A stretch of 64,000 bases of DNA, taken from Monomorium pharaonis (taxonomy: Eukaryota; Arthropoda; Insecta; Hymenoptera; Formicidae). Position numbers and translations under genes: made by a program. Each line of letters opens with the position of its first letter. Positions within the stretch are counted from its first letter, which is position 1. This document shows, one piece after another, positions 25,512 through 38,944 of this stretch. The notes beneath the pieces were generated by a model. It had not been told where the DNA came from. It saw nothing but the letters and a program-made list of their open reading frames with translations, and ran no database searches. The stretch covers positions 1,178,001 through 1,242,000 of the forward strand of contig NC_050471.1 in NCBI RefSeq assembly GCF_013373865.1, given 5' to 3'.

Positions 25512-28500
25512 ATTTTATTTTAATTTCTATTTAAGATTATCAAATTTTTTAATAATTATATCTTAGTTTAAAGTATTACCAAAAATTTTTTAATTTTACA
25601 GACTATAATTCTATAATCACATTTGAGCCTGTGTAAAACATTTAAATGTAATTCGAATTTAAAAGTTCTTGTTATTCTTTATTTTTATATAAAATCACAT
25701 ATTGTAGTACTTATATATGTATGTATCTGTGTGTGTGTGATTATATATATTATAATCTTAAAAAAAATAGAAGCAAATAGAAATTTAAAATATGATTAAA
25801 TCTCTCTTAAAGAGAAGTTAAAATAATATTGACTTACTTATATGAAAAAATTTTGTATACTTTTATTAATATAAATATTTTTATTTTTATTTTCAATAAT
25901 AATTTGTTATTATAAGTAGAAGGAAAAAATCGAATAAGTAACAATCAAATCTTTAAATCAAAAATTGGAACTTTTAATTTTGTTATTACAACGATTATAT
26001 TTTGCTCTTTTGAGATAACTATTATAATGTTGGAATATTAAAAAATATTATATTTTGCTGAAATTTGAGATTATCAATTTTTCAAAAGAAAACATATACT
26101 TTTTTATATATTTGCTTCTATATGAAACAAATCTCCATTTTTATCTTGAACAGGTAATTATTAATTGACAAGATAACAAGCATTAAAGAATAAAAGAGAA
26201 ATATTCCAGCAAATAACAAAAAATTTATTCAATATTCGTCAAAGAATTTGCTGTCGATAGAGAAAAGATGCGGACAGCTCGTACCTAGAATAAGGAAATA
26301 GATCACGTTATTTAATCTGAATGTCAGGAAAAGCGAATGCAGTGGATATTGACAGGGAATCAATTCTGTATGTACAATTCAATCAAGACCAATCGTTTCC
26401 GGCTCGCGGTATTATAGGTAAGAGATTGTCGGACTCATTTTTCCTCCACTGACATTTCACCTAACTCGCAAAGGTATGATCGCTCGTTATCTCCGCGTAT
26501 GAATCGCGACCGTTCCCCATTTCGTGCTGATCTTAATTTCATTTACGGCGGAACGCCCGAAACGCGAAGTTGCGCTTCGCCGCGCAGCAGAAATAAATTG
26601 GCGCTGTGCAATTACATTACATCCACTAATTTGTTTTGGTCTTTTGCAATGTGACAGAAGACTGGCACTCTCGGCACGGCGCTGCAAAATACGTAATACG
26701 CCAAGTTGAGGAAGAAAGACGGAAGCGGAGCAACAGCCATTTTCATTACCAGCTTCCCGTGCTTGTTAACATTTTACGAGGCGCAACTTAACTCTAAATA
26801 TTTAAGCGCACCCATCGAAACATTGAAGCGTTTTGTCGAAGAGATACATCTAATAATACAGTGACACACTTTAAAAATTCGATAAAGCTGCTATATTTAC
26901 TTTTCTATCTTACTGCATTTATGCTATTTTCAGAATGTAATTACCAGCGCATCCTTTTATTGTGAAACTAATTAAATATAAAAATAATACAAAATAATAG
27001 ATTTTATTTGAAAGAAAGAAGATTAGTACGGAAAGAAAGTCTAAGAATACTTAAAACTTTAAAATTATTTTTTTTTAACTGTGTTTTTATACTATTAGGC
27101 AAACTTGAAAACTATTAGAAATATCGACATGAATTTTTATTTGCAAGTACATCATATGTCCTTTCTTTGTTAAAACTTTGTTAGAATCATTATTATTGAT
27201 TTATTTTTGTTTATAAAAAAGCCATTAAAAGATTTCACATAAATTTTAAAAAATTTCTTGTATCTCTCTAGAATAATTTGTCAAATGTTAGTATTTTTAT
27301 TTAATCAAACGATAGTCACTCTCAAGAATACAAATAATTTTTATTTTTGTTTTGTTTTATGTCCAGAAGAGCTGCCATTTATCTCGTCGTCTTTACGCTT
27401 TTTTTTGCAATCTGCTAGTAATCAGTGTATAACACACATAAAAATAACAGTTTTTAGTTTTAAAATGTTTATTAAAATAAATATTATTAAAATAACAGTA
27501 AAGGAGTATCCAAAGTTTATTATTAATTAGTATTTGCGTACTTTCTAAAAAAGAATCTCGAAGATCATCTTTTTTACCTTTCAAAAGTGAACGCCCCGTT
27601 AATCATAAACTTCTCCAAATTTAATCGCGTTCTTATATTATGTGAAAAGACTGAAGAACCTTCTTAAACCTCGAAAATTCATCCAGCGACAATGCGGCGG
27701 TCACAACAAGGGCGCAAGTAGAAAAGCAGCGAACTGCAGCAGACGCGTCCAACGCTGTGCGTGGTTTTCGGACAAAAATATCGGTTCGCTGGTAGTGAGT
27801 TATACGACGGTAAGGTATTATTCCGCGGTAAGGTATGGCGCGACGGCGAAATCTGGTCCCGTTATCTATGCGCCATATCCGTGAATTCCAGTCCGCGAAA
27901 ATAACAGTCCGAAGAAATAACGTATTCGCAGAGCCGAGACGCTACGCGCTCGCACGCCGCGTGGTTTTCCATCGTTTTCGATACTCTCCGCGCTTTCGCT
28001 CGAGCGAAGACGAGGGATGCGACGAATAACGCGAGTAACGCGGAGAAAGGGACGAAAACGAAACGTGACGACTCATACATATGCAAGAAGTTCCAGGGTT
28101 TAAAATGCGGCCTGAAAACCGTCCACGATCGAGCGGAACGGCAAGAAACAAATAATTATTATAATCGTATCGAGCACGTTCAATTTTCCAACTATTCAAA
28201 TGTCGGCCCCAAAGTAAACGAACCATGTAACATTGTTGCTATTTCTGAATGTGACATGTAAACATATTTTAAATTTACAATTTAATAGAAATTTACCTGC
28301 TATGTTGCAAAATAGCCGTGAAAATATTTTAGCGTTAACATATTTTTAATTTATTTATTAAACGATATACAAAAATGTTTAATACCACGTACATAAACAT
28401 GGTCAGATATACATTTCAGTTATTTTAAAAATTGTAATAACTATATACATCCAATATTAACTAACATATATCATAAGATTATAAACAGCTCTCATATAGA

Positions 28501-30480
28501 AAATTATAAAATATTATAAGAAAGATCACTATATATATAATACTGACATATCACCTAGTATTTCTTAAACAAAAAATTTTTTTAACAAAATTTTAAAAAC
28601 ATTAATAAATGTAAATTAGAAAATACCTTCTATCAAATAAAATAGCATTTTTTTATAATAATAAGTTTTATATTTTAAAGTAATTAATGTTTTTGCAACA
28701 TAATCAAAAGTAAATATTTGTGAAATAAGGCCCCAAAACAGTATAATAATCTACATTTTTCTTTTTTTTCGGTCTTCCTATATTAATTAATATATTTAAA
28801 CATTATATCTATAACTTTTTATGCATTAATTTAAATATTAATTATATGTAAAATCAGAATGGAGATCTGATAAATCCTGTTTGAATTATAAATAAATTAT
28901 AAATAAATTGTAAGAGTTAAAAAATAATTAACTACAAAATAAATTAATAAAATACTGTATTATTCAAGATTAAAAGTTTCGTATATATCACCATGTTTAA
29001 TATATATTGATCCCGTTCTGAAGATGCTATATCTATGAAAAAGAGGCAAGGCGAAGGTAAGAATAACGACGAAAATGGACGAAGAAAGGTAGATGGGGAG
29101 AGTCAAGGGAGTAGATGCTGTACGCAAGAATACAAGCCCGACTATTAATACCCGCAAATTATAAATAATGTCCGGTACCACTACCACAAATCAACGTTTG
29201 CGGTAATACCATCGGGGTTTTCGACTCGTTGGAGGATTAAGCGCTTTGCCGAGAGACGCCGACCTGCTGCCGGAGGGAAGACGATAAAGGGTGGGTAGGA
29301 TAAAGGCGGAGGAGAACTCCCTCGATCGAAAACCGAAGCCCACGGGGGTGGATCTGCGCATTAAGCTCCATTGAAAGAAAGGTAATGTTTCGCAGGAATG
29401 TTTCATCGATGCAGGCCGTGCAGGCGATATCGGTATCGCCTCACTAACCGCTCTTTGCTGTATAACGATACACGTGACTGCAAAAGAAAAAAATATTTAT
29501 TTCCGATAAAGCTGCAGCCGTTAGACGACGACCCGAAAACGTTCTTGTCGCACGCGTTTTTTCGAAAAGTCTTTCCGCTGATCGCAATTTCGTTCGCAAG
29601 ATCGAATTTTACGAGCTCACGACCGGGTAATAATATCCCGCTGCGATAGTACAGTGTGTACGCTTTGAAATATTTTCCCAATCATAATCACGTGCCATTA
29701 TTTTGCGATACGATAGTATCGATTTCAGATACTTTAAAAAGACAATATCTATAAATGATGCTTCTAACTTACAGCCGAAATTAATTAAACGAGTCGTGCA
29801 GCATCCAATTATATATTCCATCCCAGATTCTATGACTTTAAATATACATATATATAAATGGCTTTTAAATAAAACAAAATTAAATTAACATCTTGCTCTA
29901 ACTGATACAGTGATAAACAAATTTTAAATATAATTGATAACAAAAGACTTTATGACGCACATATTATTTTTATACATTCAGTAAAATTTTTTAAATCACG
30001 TCTGTATGCCGTTTTATTTTAACAATTCTCAGCTTACAAATAAAGTAACATAACATTTTCATGTTGCTACTAAAGTAAACAAATTTTTTATGCCCTCCCT
30101 CTCATTCTCTCTCTCTCTCTCTCTCTCGGAAGAAATATATAATAATAATTTACAATACAATATAACGTAAATTATTTATGGTTACGTCAAAAATACTACT
30201 GGATCGAATCGCTACATATTTGTATGACAAATTCCTTATAAATAGATACAAGAATCGATCAAGCGATAAGATTGGTAGAAAAGTTCGAAGAAAATTAGAG
30301 ATCGAGATTGCGAAGATTTTTCCGGAGCTGAGAACTCGATAGATAGATCGTTCGGGAGGTAACATGAGTGATTTCTGCAATTACGCCTGGGCGACCTTCG
30401 AGGAGTCTTCCGAAGTAAGAGTCTGGCGGAGGACTCGATCTCGCGAACGCAGGAAGAAAATGGGACGAAGCCTGAGATGT
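22869..30480. other. non-coding region, alternating AT-rich and GC-richer blocks
   Basis: GC-richer blocks lie at about 23,560-24,110, 24,640-25,080, 26,460-26,720, 27,640-28,230 and 29,180-29,640. AT-rich blocks with AT microsatellites (25222-25240, 25473-25504) lie between. The longest open frame (24412-24804) shows no domain. No gene is called. Confidence 0.5.
25473..25504. repeat. (AT)n microsatellite
   Basis: About 32 nt of AT repeat, followed by a GTATAT extension. Confidence 0.9.
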
Positions 30481-30508
30481 TCGAGCGATGCCGCAACCCG
30501 ATAACGTG

Positions 30509-30514
30509 CGTCTT

Positions 30515-30550
<36 letters not shown>

Positions 30551-30551
30551 T
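30509..30551. repeat. compound (CT)n(CA)n microsatellite
   Basis: A CT repeat passes directly into a CA repeat of about 24 nt. Confidence 0.92.
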
Positions 30552-30814
30552 CCGTCATGAGTCTTGTCTCTCGTTGTCTTCTCTCCGCGCCGAGACGCCC
30601 GTCGTCGCCACACGCTCAGAGAGCAGCTATGGTACGAGATGGTAGATGGTAGACCGTCAAACAGATTGAAATCAAAAGAGAGAGAAAGAGGGATGGGGAG
30701 GAGGGAGCGAACTTCTATTTTCTCCCGCAAAGCCCGCGCGGAGAGTACCGCAGCCAAATCTGAAATGAAAATCTGCGGCGGCGGGCCCGCGGGATAATTC
30801 GGCGGAACGGAGGG

Positions 30815-30846
30815 CAAAGAGAGAAAGAGAGAGAGAGAGAGAGAGA
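30815..30846. repeat. (GA)n microsatellite
   Basis: About 30 nt of GA repeat. Confidence 0.92.
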
Positions 30847-33800
30847 AGGAAGAGAACGCGGGAGCATGAACGCCGACAAGCTGATTAAAAAGTCGCCCCG
30901 CGAAACCCAGGATATGAATATAATCTCCGACAAATATTTAAGTTGCCAGCGTTGCGCGGTAGGACCGGAGGTCGCCGTTGTTGACTGCGCGCGTTACCCG
31001 ATAACGAAGTGACCCTCCCCCGAAGCGTGGCTATCTCGCCGGAAATAATGCCACTTCGCGAATTAACCCGTTCAAAAGCGCCTACCAGCGCTTTCCCGTG
31101 ATTATCTCTCCTCGCGTTACGTTATGCGATGAATCAAAGGGTGAGTGGGAAATTCTCCTCTGTGTCCACAAAAGCGAATTTTCAAGTCATTCGGATATTC
31201 GGATGTTTGGCGAACGTTGCGACGGCCGGCACAGCTCTATTCCGAAATTCAAATATTCGAACACTTCGGTATAGGTAATTATTTGTATTACCGCGGTTAT
31301 TGGATTATTTACGATCCAATATTGAGATAACTAGGTTGTAATTTGCATGCATGCAATGATCCAAATCAAACGTATCGTGGAAATAACGCGAAGAATTAAC
31401 TTTATCAGATAAACAAAGTGAGATTTGAATTTCAATATTACATTATTAACTTTTACGTGTAAAAAAACCGCAAACTTTCGTTTGCGACGACTATCAGGAA
31501 GTTGGAAAGATCCGAAGGACAGTTAATCGTAAAAATATATAGAGACTCGAATTCACACCGATTTATTGCTTTGGCTTTCTGCTGTGACAACAAAAGATCG
31601 TGTATCACCTTTCGCGGTCGAGGCCGAAAAATATTTCTGCCGTTATCAGATAAAACTCAAGCGACGAAAAAATACGAGAGAAAGGAGGGCTTTAGCCCAG
31701 CGCGCGCGAATCTGCCGGGTAAGCGCTTTTCCCCGACACCCCGCCGAAGCAGAGAGCTGCGACGGAGAGTTCTCGGTTATGTAGAAACATTTTATATAAT
31801 CCCGTGCCGCATCGGTGAAGAGAATCTCTAAAAATACCGCCGCGTTTCCCAAGACTTGTATTCTTATTCTGGCCGATCGGGAACGTCAGCGATTTCTTCT
31901 TTTACCGCTGTTTCTACCTCTTTCTCTGTCACTCACTGACTTAAAAAAACCGCTTTATAAATCCGTGATTTCTACCGTGCATAATACACCTGGGAAAAAA
32001 AGCCGTGACGGAACTAAACTGTAGGATTGTAAAATATTATATCGGACGATTAGTCCTTTGGAAATTTTTACGATTACACTGTGCATTATAAGTATATATT
32101 TTTTATGTTTGCTTAGATTTATATTAATTCCTATATTAATTTAAAAAATATAAAATTTACATAATTTTCTACTATCAATAGTCTTTCAATAATATTACAT
32201 TTTATCCATTGTAACAATTATATTGTTTAAGATAGACATAAAGCCCTTATTGTGAAATTTAAGAATTTAATTTATTAAATTATATTACGTATATAATTTT
32301 TTAATACGTAATTTTTTTATCAATATTGTAATCGATAATATATTGCGATCCTTTGACTTCTAACCACAAGTAGCCCTAGGGACTTTATTTAATCATTTGC
32401 AGAGTATTCTACGGCATTAATTAATCAACCTTACCTTTCAGTTGCCAAAAGCGCTCCGCAATCCGGTTTAACAGTCGCGATTCCTTAATTGAGCTTTACA
32501 AAGGATGTTGTATATCACAAACAGCTCGACTTGCTGAGCTCTCGAACTACGTATCTCAAGTGCAATCGAACGGCTAGAGGAACAAATAAACAGACAGCCA
32601 TGTTTACGCATTGACATTGTTAATTCATTAGTTAATCTTTCCTGTGAAAGCGAATCTCAAGAAGAAGTGAATTTCTAGAACATTGATACGAGATATACAC
32701 TTATGAATGAATATATGATCAGAATTACGTATTAAGTTAAAAATGTTATGAATATTACATATGTAACAATTATGTCTATTTCATAATGGCTTTTTAAATT
32801 AGTAACATTGTCAGTAAGATGAAGATGTAGTTTACTGTAATTAAATCATTTAAAAAACATCATAGATTAATAAAATCTCACTTTTAGAAAATTAAAAAAC
32901 TATTGTAACTGCTAAAAATAAAATGCTTATTTATACATTAAGCAGAGTAGAACATATCACATTTAAAATTTATTTCCAAAATAAGTGATTTAAAAATTTT
33001 TGACTTATATTATTTCTCAATAAAATAATCATTTTTGTATGTATAAAATAGGATTTCTTAATTAAAAAAGAGTATATTCTTTTAAATGTTATAAAATAAC
33101 ATATTGTATCCTAAAAAACATGTTTAACTTTATTGTTGAAAAACATAACAATGCATAAAAAAGCGAACATTTAATATCAGTAATACTTAATATCAGTATG
33201 CTAATATATATTTATCATAATGAATCAGTATGTTTATATTATAATAAATCATAATAAATAGCATAGTGGTATTAATATTTAATATCAGTATGCTATATAT
33301 ACATTATTAAATATATTTTTACATATAATGTCAGGAAATATTGTCACTAATGTGACTTGTGCATATCATGTGTTTCTCATGTGAATGACAATTTTGTATA
33401 TGTGATATTTGGGAAAGAAACGCTTAATTAATGAGATTGAAAAAAATTGCGAATCTCTCTTCTCTCATTCTGCACTCTTCGTGTAGATTTACTCAATTTA
33501 AACTATTTTTAATCAGTCCCATAAATCGCTACTGTTCCTACTTAATACGTCGCTCATTTAAAATAATGTAGTTTAACTCAAGAAATGTTAAACTTGATTC
33601 CAATTTAGTTTACCATTTACTAAGCGCATACATTAAAATAAACGTTATTTACCTTAAAACTAAACAATTCATAATCACGAAAACAAGTTGATTATATGAG
33701 GCTGTTCTTTTAACTACATATTTTGTGTTAAAATAAATAATAAGTGTCTACATATGCGGAAGTTAGAAGTAACAAAATCTTTTAATTCAAAAAATTGACT

Positions 33801-33889
33801 TAAATTTGCTTCTTTGATATTTAACAATATACATAATATTTGAATTTCGACAAAAATTGCTTCAGTTTCTCAAATCCGATTATCCGAGT

Positions 33890-34760
33890 TATGCCGCACG
33901 AAGACAACGTAATATAGCGAGGGATTAGCATTTTTGGTATCCACCACTAATTAGTCGCCGCACGCTAATGAGAGGAACGCACGCGCGAGCGGCGATTAGA
34001 CTAATCCGCGCGCCGTACGCCGTCGGCTCGCCGTCGGCCTGGCGGAGCGTCGCGACGCGACGCGGGGACGCTCGACGGGCGCGCACAGACGGGCCGTGCG
34101 ATATTGCGCTAAACCGAGCAATTACCGGCCGGTAATCCCGGTAATAGAATTCCAATATGCGTGCCAATTGGACCGAGTCCTTCCCCGAGTGCGGGCGTGC
34201 AGGCCCGAACCTGCATGCCCCCGACGAAAACCGTGACACGGTTCGCCCATTAGCCACGGCCCTCGATTACCCTGGCGGTGGCTTGTTTGGCTGGTGCGCG
34301 CACGTGCAAGGTATTTCATACCCACGCGTCGTGCACGCATATGTGCGAGCAATAAGGGGAACCCGAGAAAAGGATACCGCACGCACGGCCCGGATCTATT
34401 CGCCGCGATCTTTCGGATCGCACGTTCGGCGACGTGATGTGGTCACGGTCACTGTTAGCACAATTTCGAAACCCGCTGACCTGCCGTCCGACGCAATTAC
34501 CGCACGCATATTCGCTTCCGGCCCGCAGAACGCTGCAGCACGGATATGGGAATAGAACGGGAGGAAGGTCTGTCCGCGCGAAATCTCTCGGCCGAGCGTG
34601 TACGAGCGAGTGTTTGACATCGGTACAATTTCGGCGAGTTCAATTCTCGACGTAGACGCGAAATTCGACGCTGCAGTACCGCGGTGTAAATACGTAAAAA
34701 TGTAACCACGCGTCGTCAATTGTCGTGTTTCATTACGTATCCGCGTGCTCGTAACACCGA
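33890..34760. other. GC-rich, CpG-rich non-coding island
   Basis: This is among the most GC-rich stretches of the left part. It contains a perfect 16-bp palindrome, ATTACCGGCCGGTAAT (34121-34136), followed by another CCGGTAAT half-site. Open frames exist in several frames but overlap and lack domains. It is possibly regulatory. Confidence 0.4.
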
Positions 34761-37700
34761 ACTCGCGAAAATTACATCAGCTACTATCCACGGAATGTAC
34801 TGTCTCCGTTAAACACCGCTCTTTTCACACTGGATACAAAATTGTCAATCAAGAAGACAACTTACAGAAAGTTATTTTAGAAACAGCATAAATTTGTAAA
34901 AAAAAATAAGTAAAAACATTATATACAATAATATATTTTTAAATAAAATAATCATATCTGCAGAAACAAATTAATATCAAATCAACATTTATTATCTCAA
35001 ATAAGAATACGACATTTTCTTTGAATAGTTCGAGATCTTAATCCTGGAAGACAAATGCGGGGTACATTATCATCCCAAATGAAATTCAAACTGCGGTCTT
35101 AAAGTAGCTAGGTGAATTTTCGCAACCGGACCCATACCATAATTCAATGTGACTCTTTGGCAGTTGATCTACATCAACCAGAGCGTGCAGTGTCCTGTAG
35201 GTGAGAAGCAATATAAAAAAGAATTTTGCGTAGGGTGCAACGTCACTCCGCTTTTAGGTGGGAAATTATAAAAGTAAATTTTGACTTTTTACGTAAAAGT
35301 GATTAAAAAAGGCATTTACTCGTATGTTAAAAGTTTTGAATGAGAAAAAAATTGGTTCCTACGATCCCATTCTGATTTCATTCCAATTTATTGTTAGAGA
35401 ATAAGATGTCCCCGTGGTATCAGACTAAGCTTTTACATTTTGTCATAAATTAAACATTTATCTTTTATATCGTTTGTTTCGTTACTAATAAATTTGTTTC
35501 GTCATTAATAAATTTTGTTTATTATTCATGAACGAAAAAAGTTTATAAAATACAATTCAAATATAAATTTTACTACTTTTTCCCATTTATCACTTTTTGA
35601 GATCTTGCAATATTTATTACTTCAAATAAATATACTTTTTCAAAAGTACATTAAAATGCCCTACACGACCCTATATGGCCTTAAAGTGAATTTATTTCCC
35701 TTTAAAATGATATTGGAATTTTTCATTTGGCTTTATTTGTTAAGAAATTAGAGCTATTTTCGTAACAAAAAAGTCATTTTCGTACATATTTCGTTTCTTT
35801 TTGTTTTAAATGGATTTCTCAATACTTCTCTGACAAAATACATGTTTATATACATCATCGTTTTCATTAAAAAAACAAAAACAATGCACTACTTAATTAT
35901 TAATTTATTTCTGATAGAAAGGATTGAGTGTCCCAGAAATTTGAGATGACGTACCACCCCGCTTTTGTCTTTGAAGGTAAATAAATTCAGTTTTGTTTTC
36001 CAAAGTTAATTTTCAACAAAATATTACATTTTAATATTATAATTTTAGTATTATTCTTCATCATGTATAAATAAGTTAGAATTGTTAAAGATTATAAAAT
36101 GAAAAAAATTTTATATTCTTGTTTATTTATGAAACGTATAATGATGATATTGATATTAATTTTATTCTGTATATTTTTTTGTGAGATTGAATTCAAATCC
36201 GCATTATTCATGTGAGGAAAAAGAACCCTCTTTTGAGATGCTTCGCGCATTCATGTTTTAGCATTACACAAAAACTACTTACACATAGTTCTGAAGCTGG
36301 ATAAAAGCACGGACGGACAGGAATGCGGAGAAGAGGAGATGGTATCAGCTCTTGACGTGGAAACAACTATTGTGAGCCTCTCGCGCGTGAGGAAGTGGAA
36401 AAAAGGTGAGGGTGGATGTTACTGCGTAGTCATTGACAGTCGTGTGTCCAACTTCCGCATTGTGTGCCGCGAGCGTGGACCTTCCGCTTTTGCGCGTTTA
36501 TTCGCGACCCGTCCCGGGAATGAGAACGGCGAACGGAATTTCACTCTGAATATACAGAAACAGAACCGATATTACAAACTGCGCCGTTCGACGATGCGCT
36601 CGCACATTGTGCAATCACGCGAAACGCGAAAAATATACTGGTCCTTCACTTATTCGATAAAATTCGGACCAATCCCCACGGCGTTTCACCGTCAAAAAAA
36701 CCGATTCGTGCCGTAATTGCACGTACGTATAAATCGTGATTATCAGAAACTCCAATTTTCTACAATTATTACATAAATGACAGATATGATAAAGAAAGAG
36801 CGCCTTTCTTCTCTCTCCAAACGGAAAAAGGGCCGTTTCAAAGTGTCACCCTTTTTCCTTGTTTCACGACATTCTTTGAGCTTTTTCGCGTTTTTCACGA
36901 AATCCCTGAATGTCCCTCTAACATCTCTAATGTCCACTTCCACTAATGTAGATTAACTTTGATCTTGGTTCAACTCACTCTCCTTATCTTTTTCCAGTTC
37001 TAAGAACTAGAGAGTAAGTTGGAGGTGGAAACGGACATAAGGCGAGTAAATTACTGATAAAGTACTTTGTAAGAGAAGCTCAAGTTTAGTAAAAATAAAC
37101 TAAACCCGGTATGTTCAACCTGATCACCGCGGAAACGCATCGCGTTTCTCTTCCACCTAAACGAGTACAAAACAAAGGACCAAAGAGCTCGCGATCAGTG
37201 TGTACGGATAAAGATCGAGGATCCTACAAGAGGATATACGAGGCGGACTCGGGCAAGAGGATCCTCCGCCGTTAATTGGACTCGGTCTGATGATGTCGCC
37301 GTGCGAATTGTCGGCCACGAAATTACCCCGATATCTTCTCGCGTCGTCATTTAGAGCCCGAGCCCGGCACAATCGGACGTCGCTACACGGATTTTCTTTT
37401 CCTTGTGCCTCTCGTCGCCGACGACCCCGAAGGGAGTCCAATTACCCAGGCGATGGGACCGACCGACGAGTTTTCGTCGGGACGAAAATCGCAACGAGAG
37501 ACGAAATAAGAGACGCGAAGAATAATAAAACGTAACACCCTCGAGGCGTTTTCTCTTTTCCCTTTCCGCTTTCTCTCGGCAACAGAACGCGAGCGTTGCA
37601 CGTCTGACGTAAATTATCGATTTTATTGGAGCGCGAGATAAATTTAACCCCGATTCATTGCGCGATTACATTTAATTGCCTCCAATTAAATCGCCGTTCC

Positions 37701-38590
37701 AATTAAAATCGACGCGCGAGCGCAGAGGGTTCATTACGATTTATTGGACCGATGGTAGCGGTCCTTCTCTGTCCTTTATCTCGTACACTCCACTCTTGCA
37801 TCATGCATTCGCAAAGAATTGTACATTTGTAAAGAAGTCAATACGCTTCTTCGCGTACATTTTATAATAAATATTTTTGCGTTGTCCTCTTAAAAAAAAA
37901 CTGATGTCATTCCCCTTATTATTCTTTATTTAAACGATTGTGTAGAAAAAGTAGACCGACTTTTTCTATCAGACTATCAGGAGACAATTTTAATTTGCAA
38001 ACAATTATCGTTATAATATTTCGCAGCTTCGACATTGCTTTTCCATACAGAGGAAACAATATTTATTTAAAATAATTTTCATATTTATATAATTAAGTTT
38101 CATTCGATATTAATTAACATTAGATTTTTCGGAACATTATCATATTATTTTGCTAGGTTACTCCCGTCCTTACGGTAAAAAGTTAACGCATCTTTCCATT
38201 GAGAGAAAAGTAACTCAAGTAAAAAGATTAACATTTTTGAGATAGTAAAAAAAATCGAAAGAAAATTTAAAGACTAACATTTCTAGCTCTCAACTAAGAG
38301 TGCTTAGAAAAGTGTCATAATTCTAATAAAGGGTTTAATTTATACTATACTAGGGTTACAGTATCCAAATTTTAAAAATTCATGGCATAGTTTTAAAAGA
38401 TACATTGTAATTAAAATTGTAACATGGAAAGAGAACAAAACTAATCATTCACTATTTTAATTAAAACGTTGTTCCAATTCCAAGAATTTTCCAATGGATC
38501 TACTAAAAAATTTCTACTTTCCGATGTACCACTTTTTTTATCAACGGAGCGATGTCATTACGTTCATACGAAAATACAAAAGTACACGTG
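34761..38590. other. non-coding region downstream of dpy-30
   Basis: AT-rich at 34,800-36,240, GC-richer at 36,300-36,720 and 37,100-37,800, AT-rich again to the dpy-30 3' end. No gene is called. Confidence 0.5.
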
Positions 38591-38596
38591 TTTATT
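38591..38596 (-). terminator. AATAAA polyadenylation signal, probable dpy-30 end
   Basis: The plus strand reads TTTATT about 105 nt past the dpy-30 stop codon. It is the first such hexamer downstream on the transcript strand that I found. It predicts a short 3' UTR. Confidence 0.4.
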
Positions 38597-38701
38597 ATAA
38601 ATATGTATTTTAAAGAATTGAGGAAGAGAGAGTTTCTTACGAAGAAATGTTCTTGAAACTTTCCATAAAACAAGTGCACGGGAACACGTGGAAGCATTCA
38701 T

Positions 38702-38944
38702 TCATTGACTAGTCGGCGGCGAGCCACCGCTGTCGTATTGGCTCTTGTTTCTCAACAAATAACCGGCGAGAAAGCTTATGGGATCGGCAGGCCTTTCTTT
38801 GGCTAGGCAGGACAATGCTTGCAATAATATCGGCACTACTGTCTGATCTAAATACTGCCTGGTTGGAAGAGATTGTACTTCGACACGGGGTTTCTTCGCC
38901 GGTACGCCAGATAGATCGCCATCCTTGTCCATCCCTATTACTTT
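38702..38944 (-). CDS. dpy-30: dpy-30 exon 3 with Dpy-30 motif and stop
   Basis: A 243-nt exon starting KVIGMDKDGDLSGVPAKK, carrying the whole helical Dpy-30 domain and ending SGGSPPTSQ TGA (38702-38704). Confidence 0.95.
   Translation of the reverse strand, partial: KVIGMDKDGDLSGVPAKKPRVEVQSLPTRQYLDQTVVPILLQALSCLAKERPADPISFLAGYLLRNKSQYDSGGSPPTSQ

Larger units (their letters stand above)
30481..33889. other. non-coding region with a GC-richer island and microsatellites
   Basis: 30,380-31,300 is GC-richer, with (CT)n then (CA)n at 30509-30551 and (GA)n at 30815-30846. 31,830-33,880 becomes AT-rich, with the short motif TAATATCAGTATGCTA repeated near 33189 and 33280. No gene is called. Confidence 0.5.

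Noticed and set aside
34157..34555. Plus-strand open frame of 132 codons in the GC-rich island
   Set aside because: Several frames on both strands are open at once because stop codons are rare in GC-rich DNA; no motif is recognisable.
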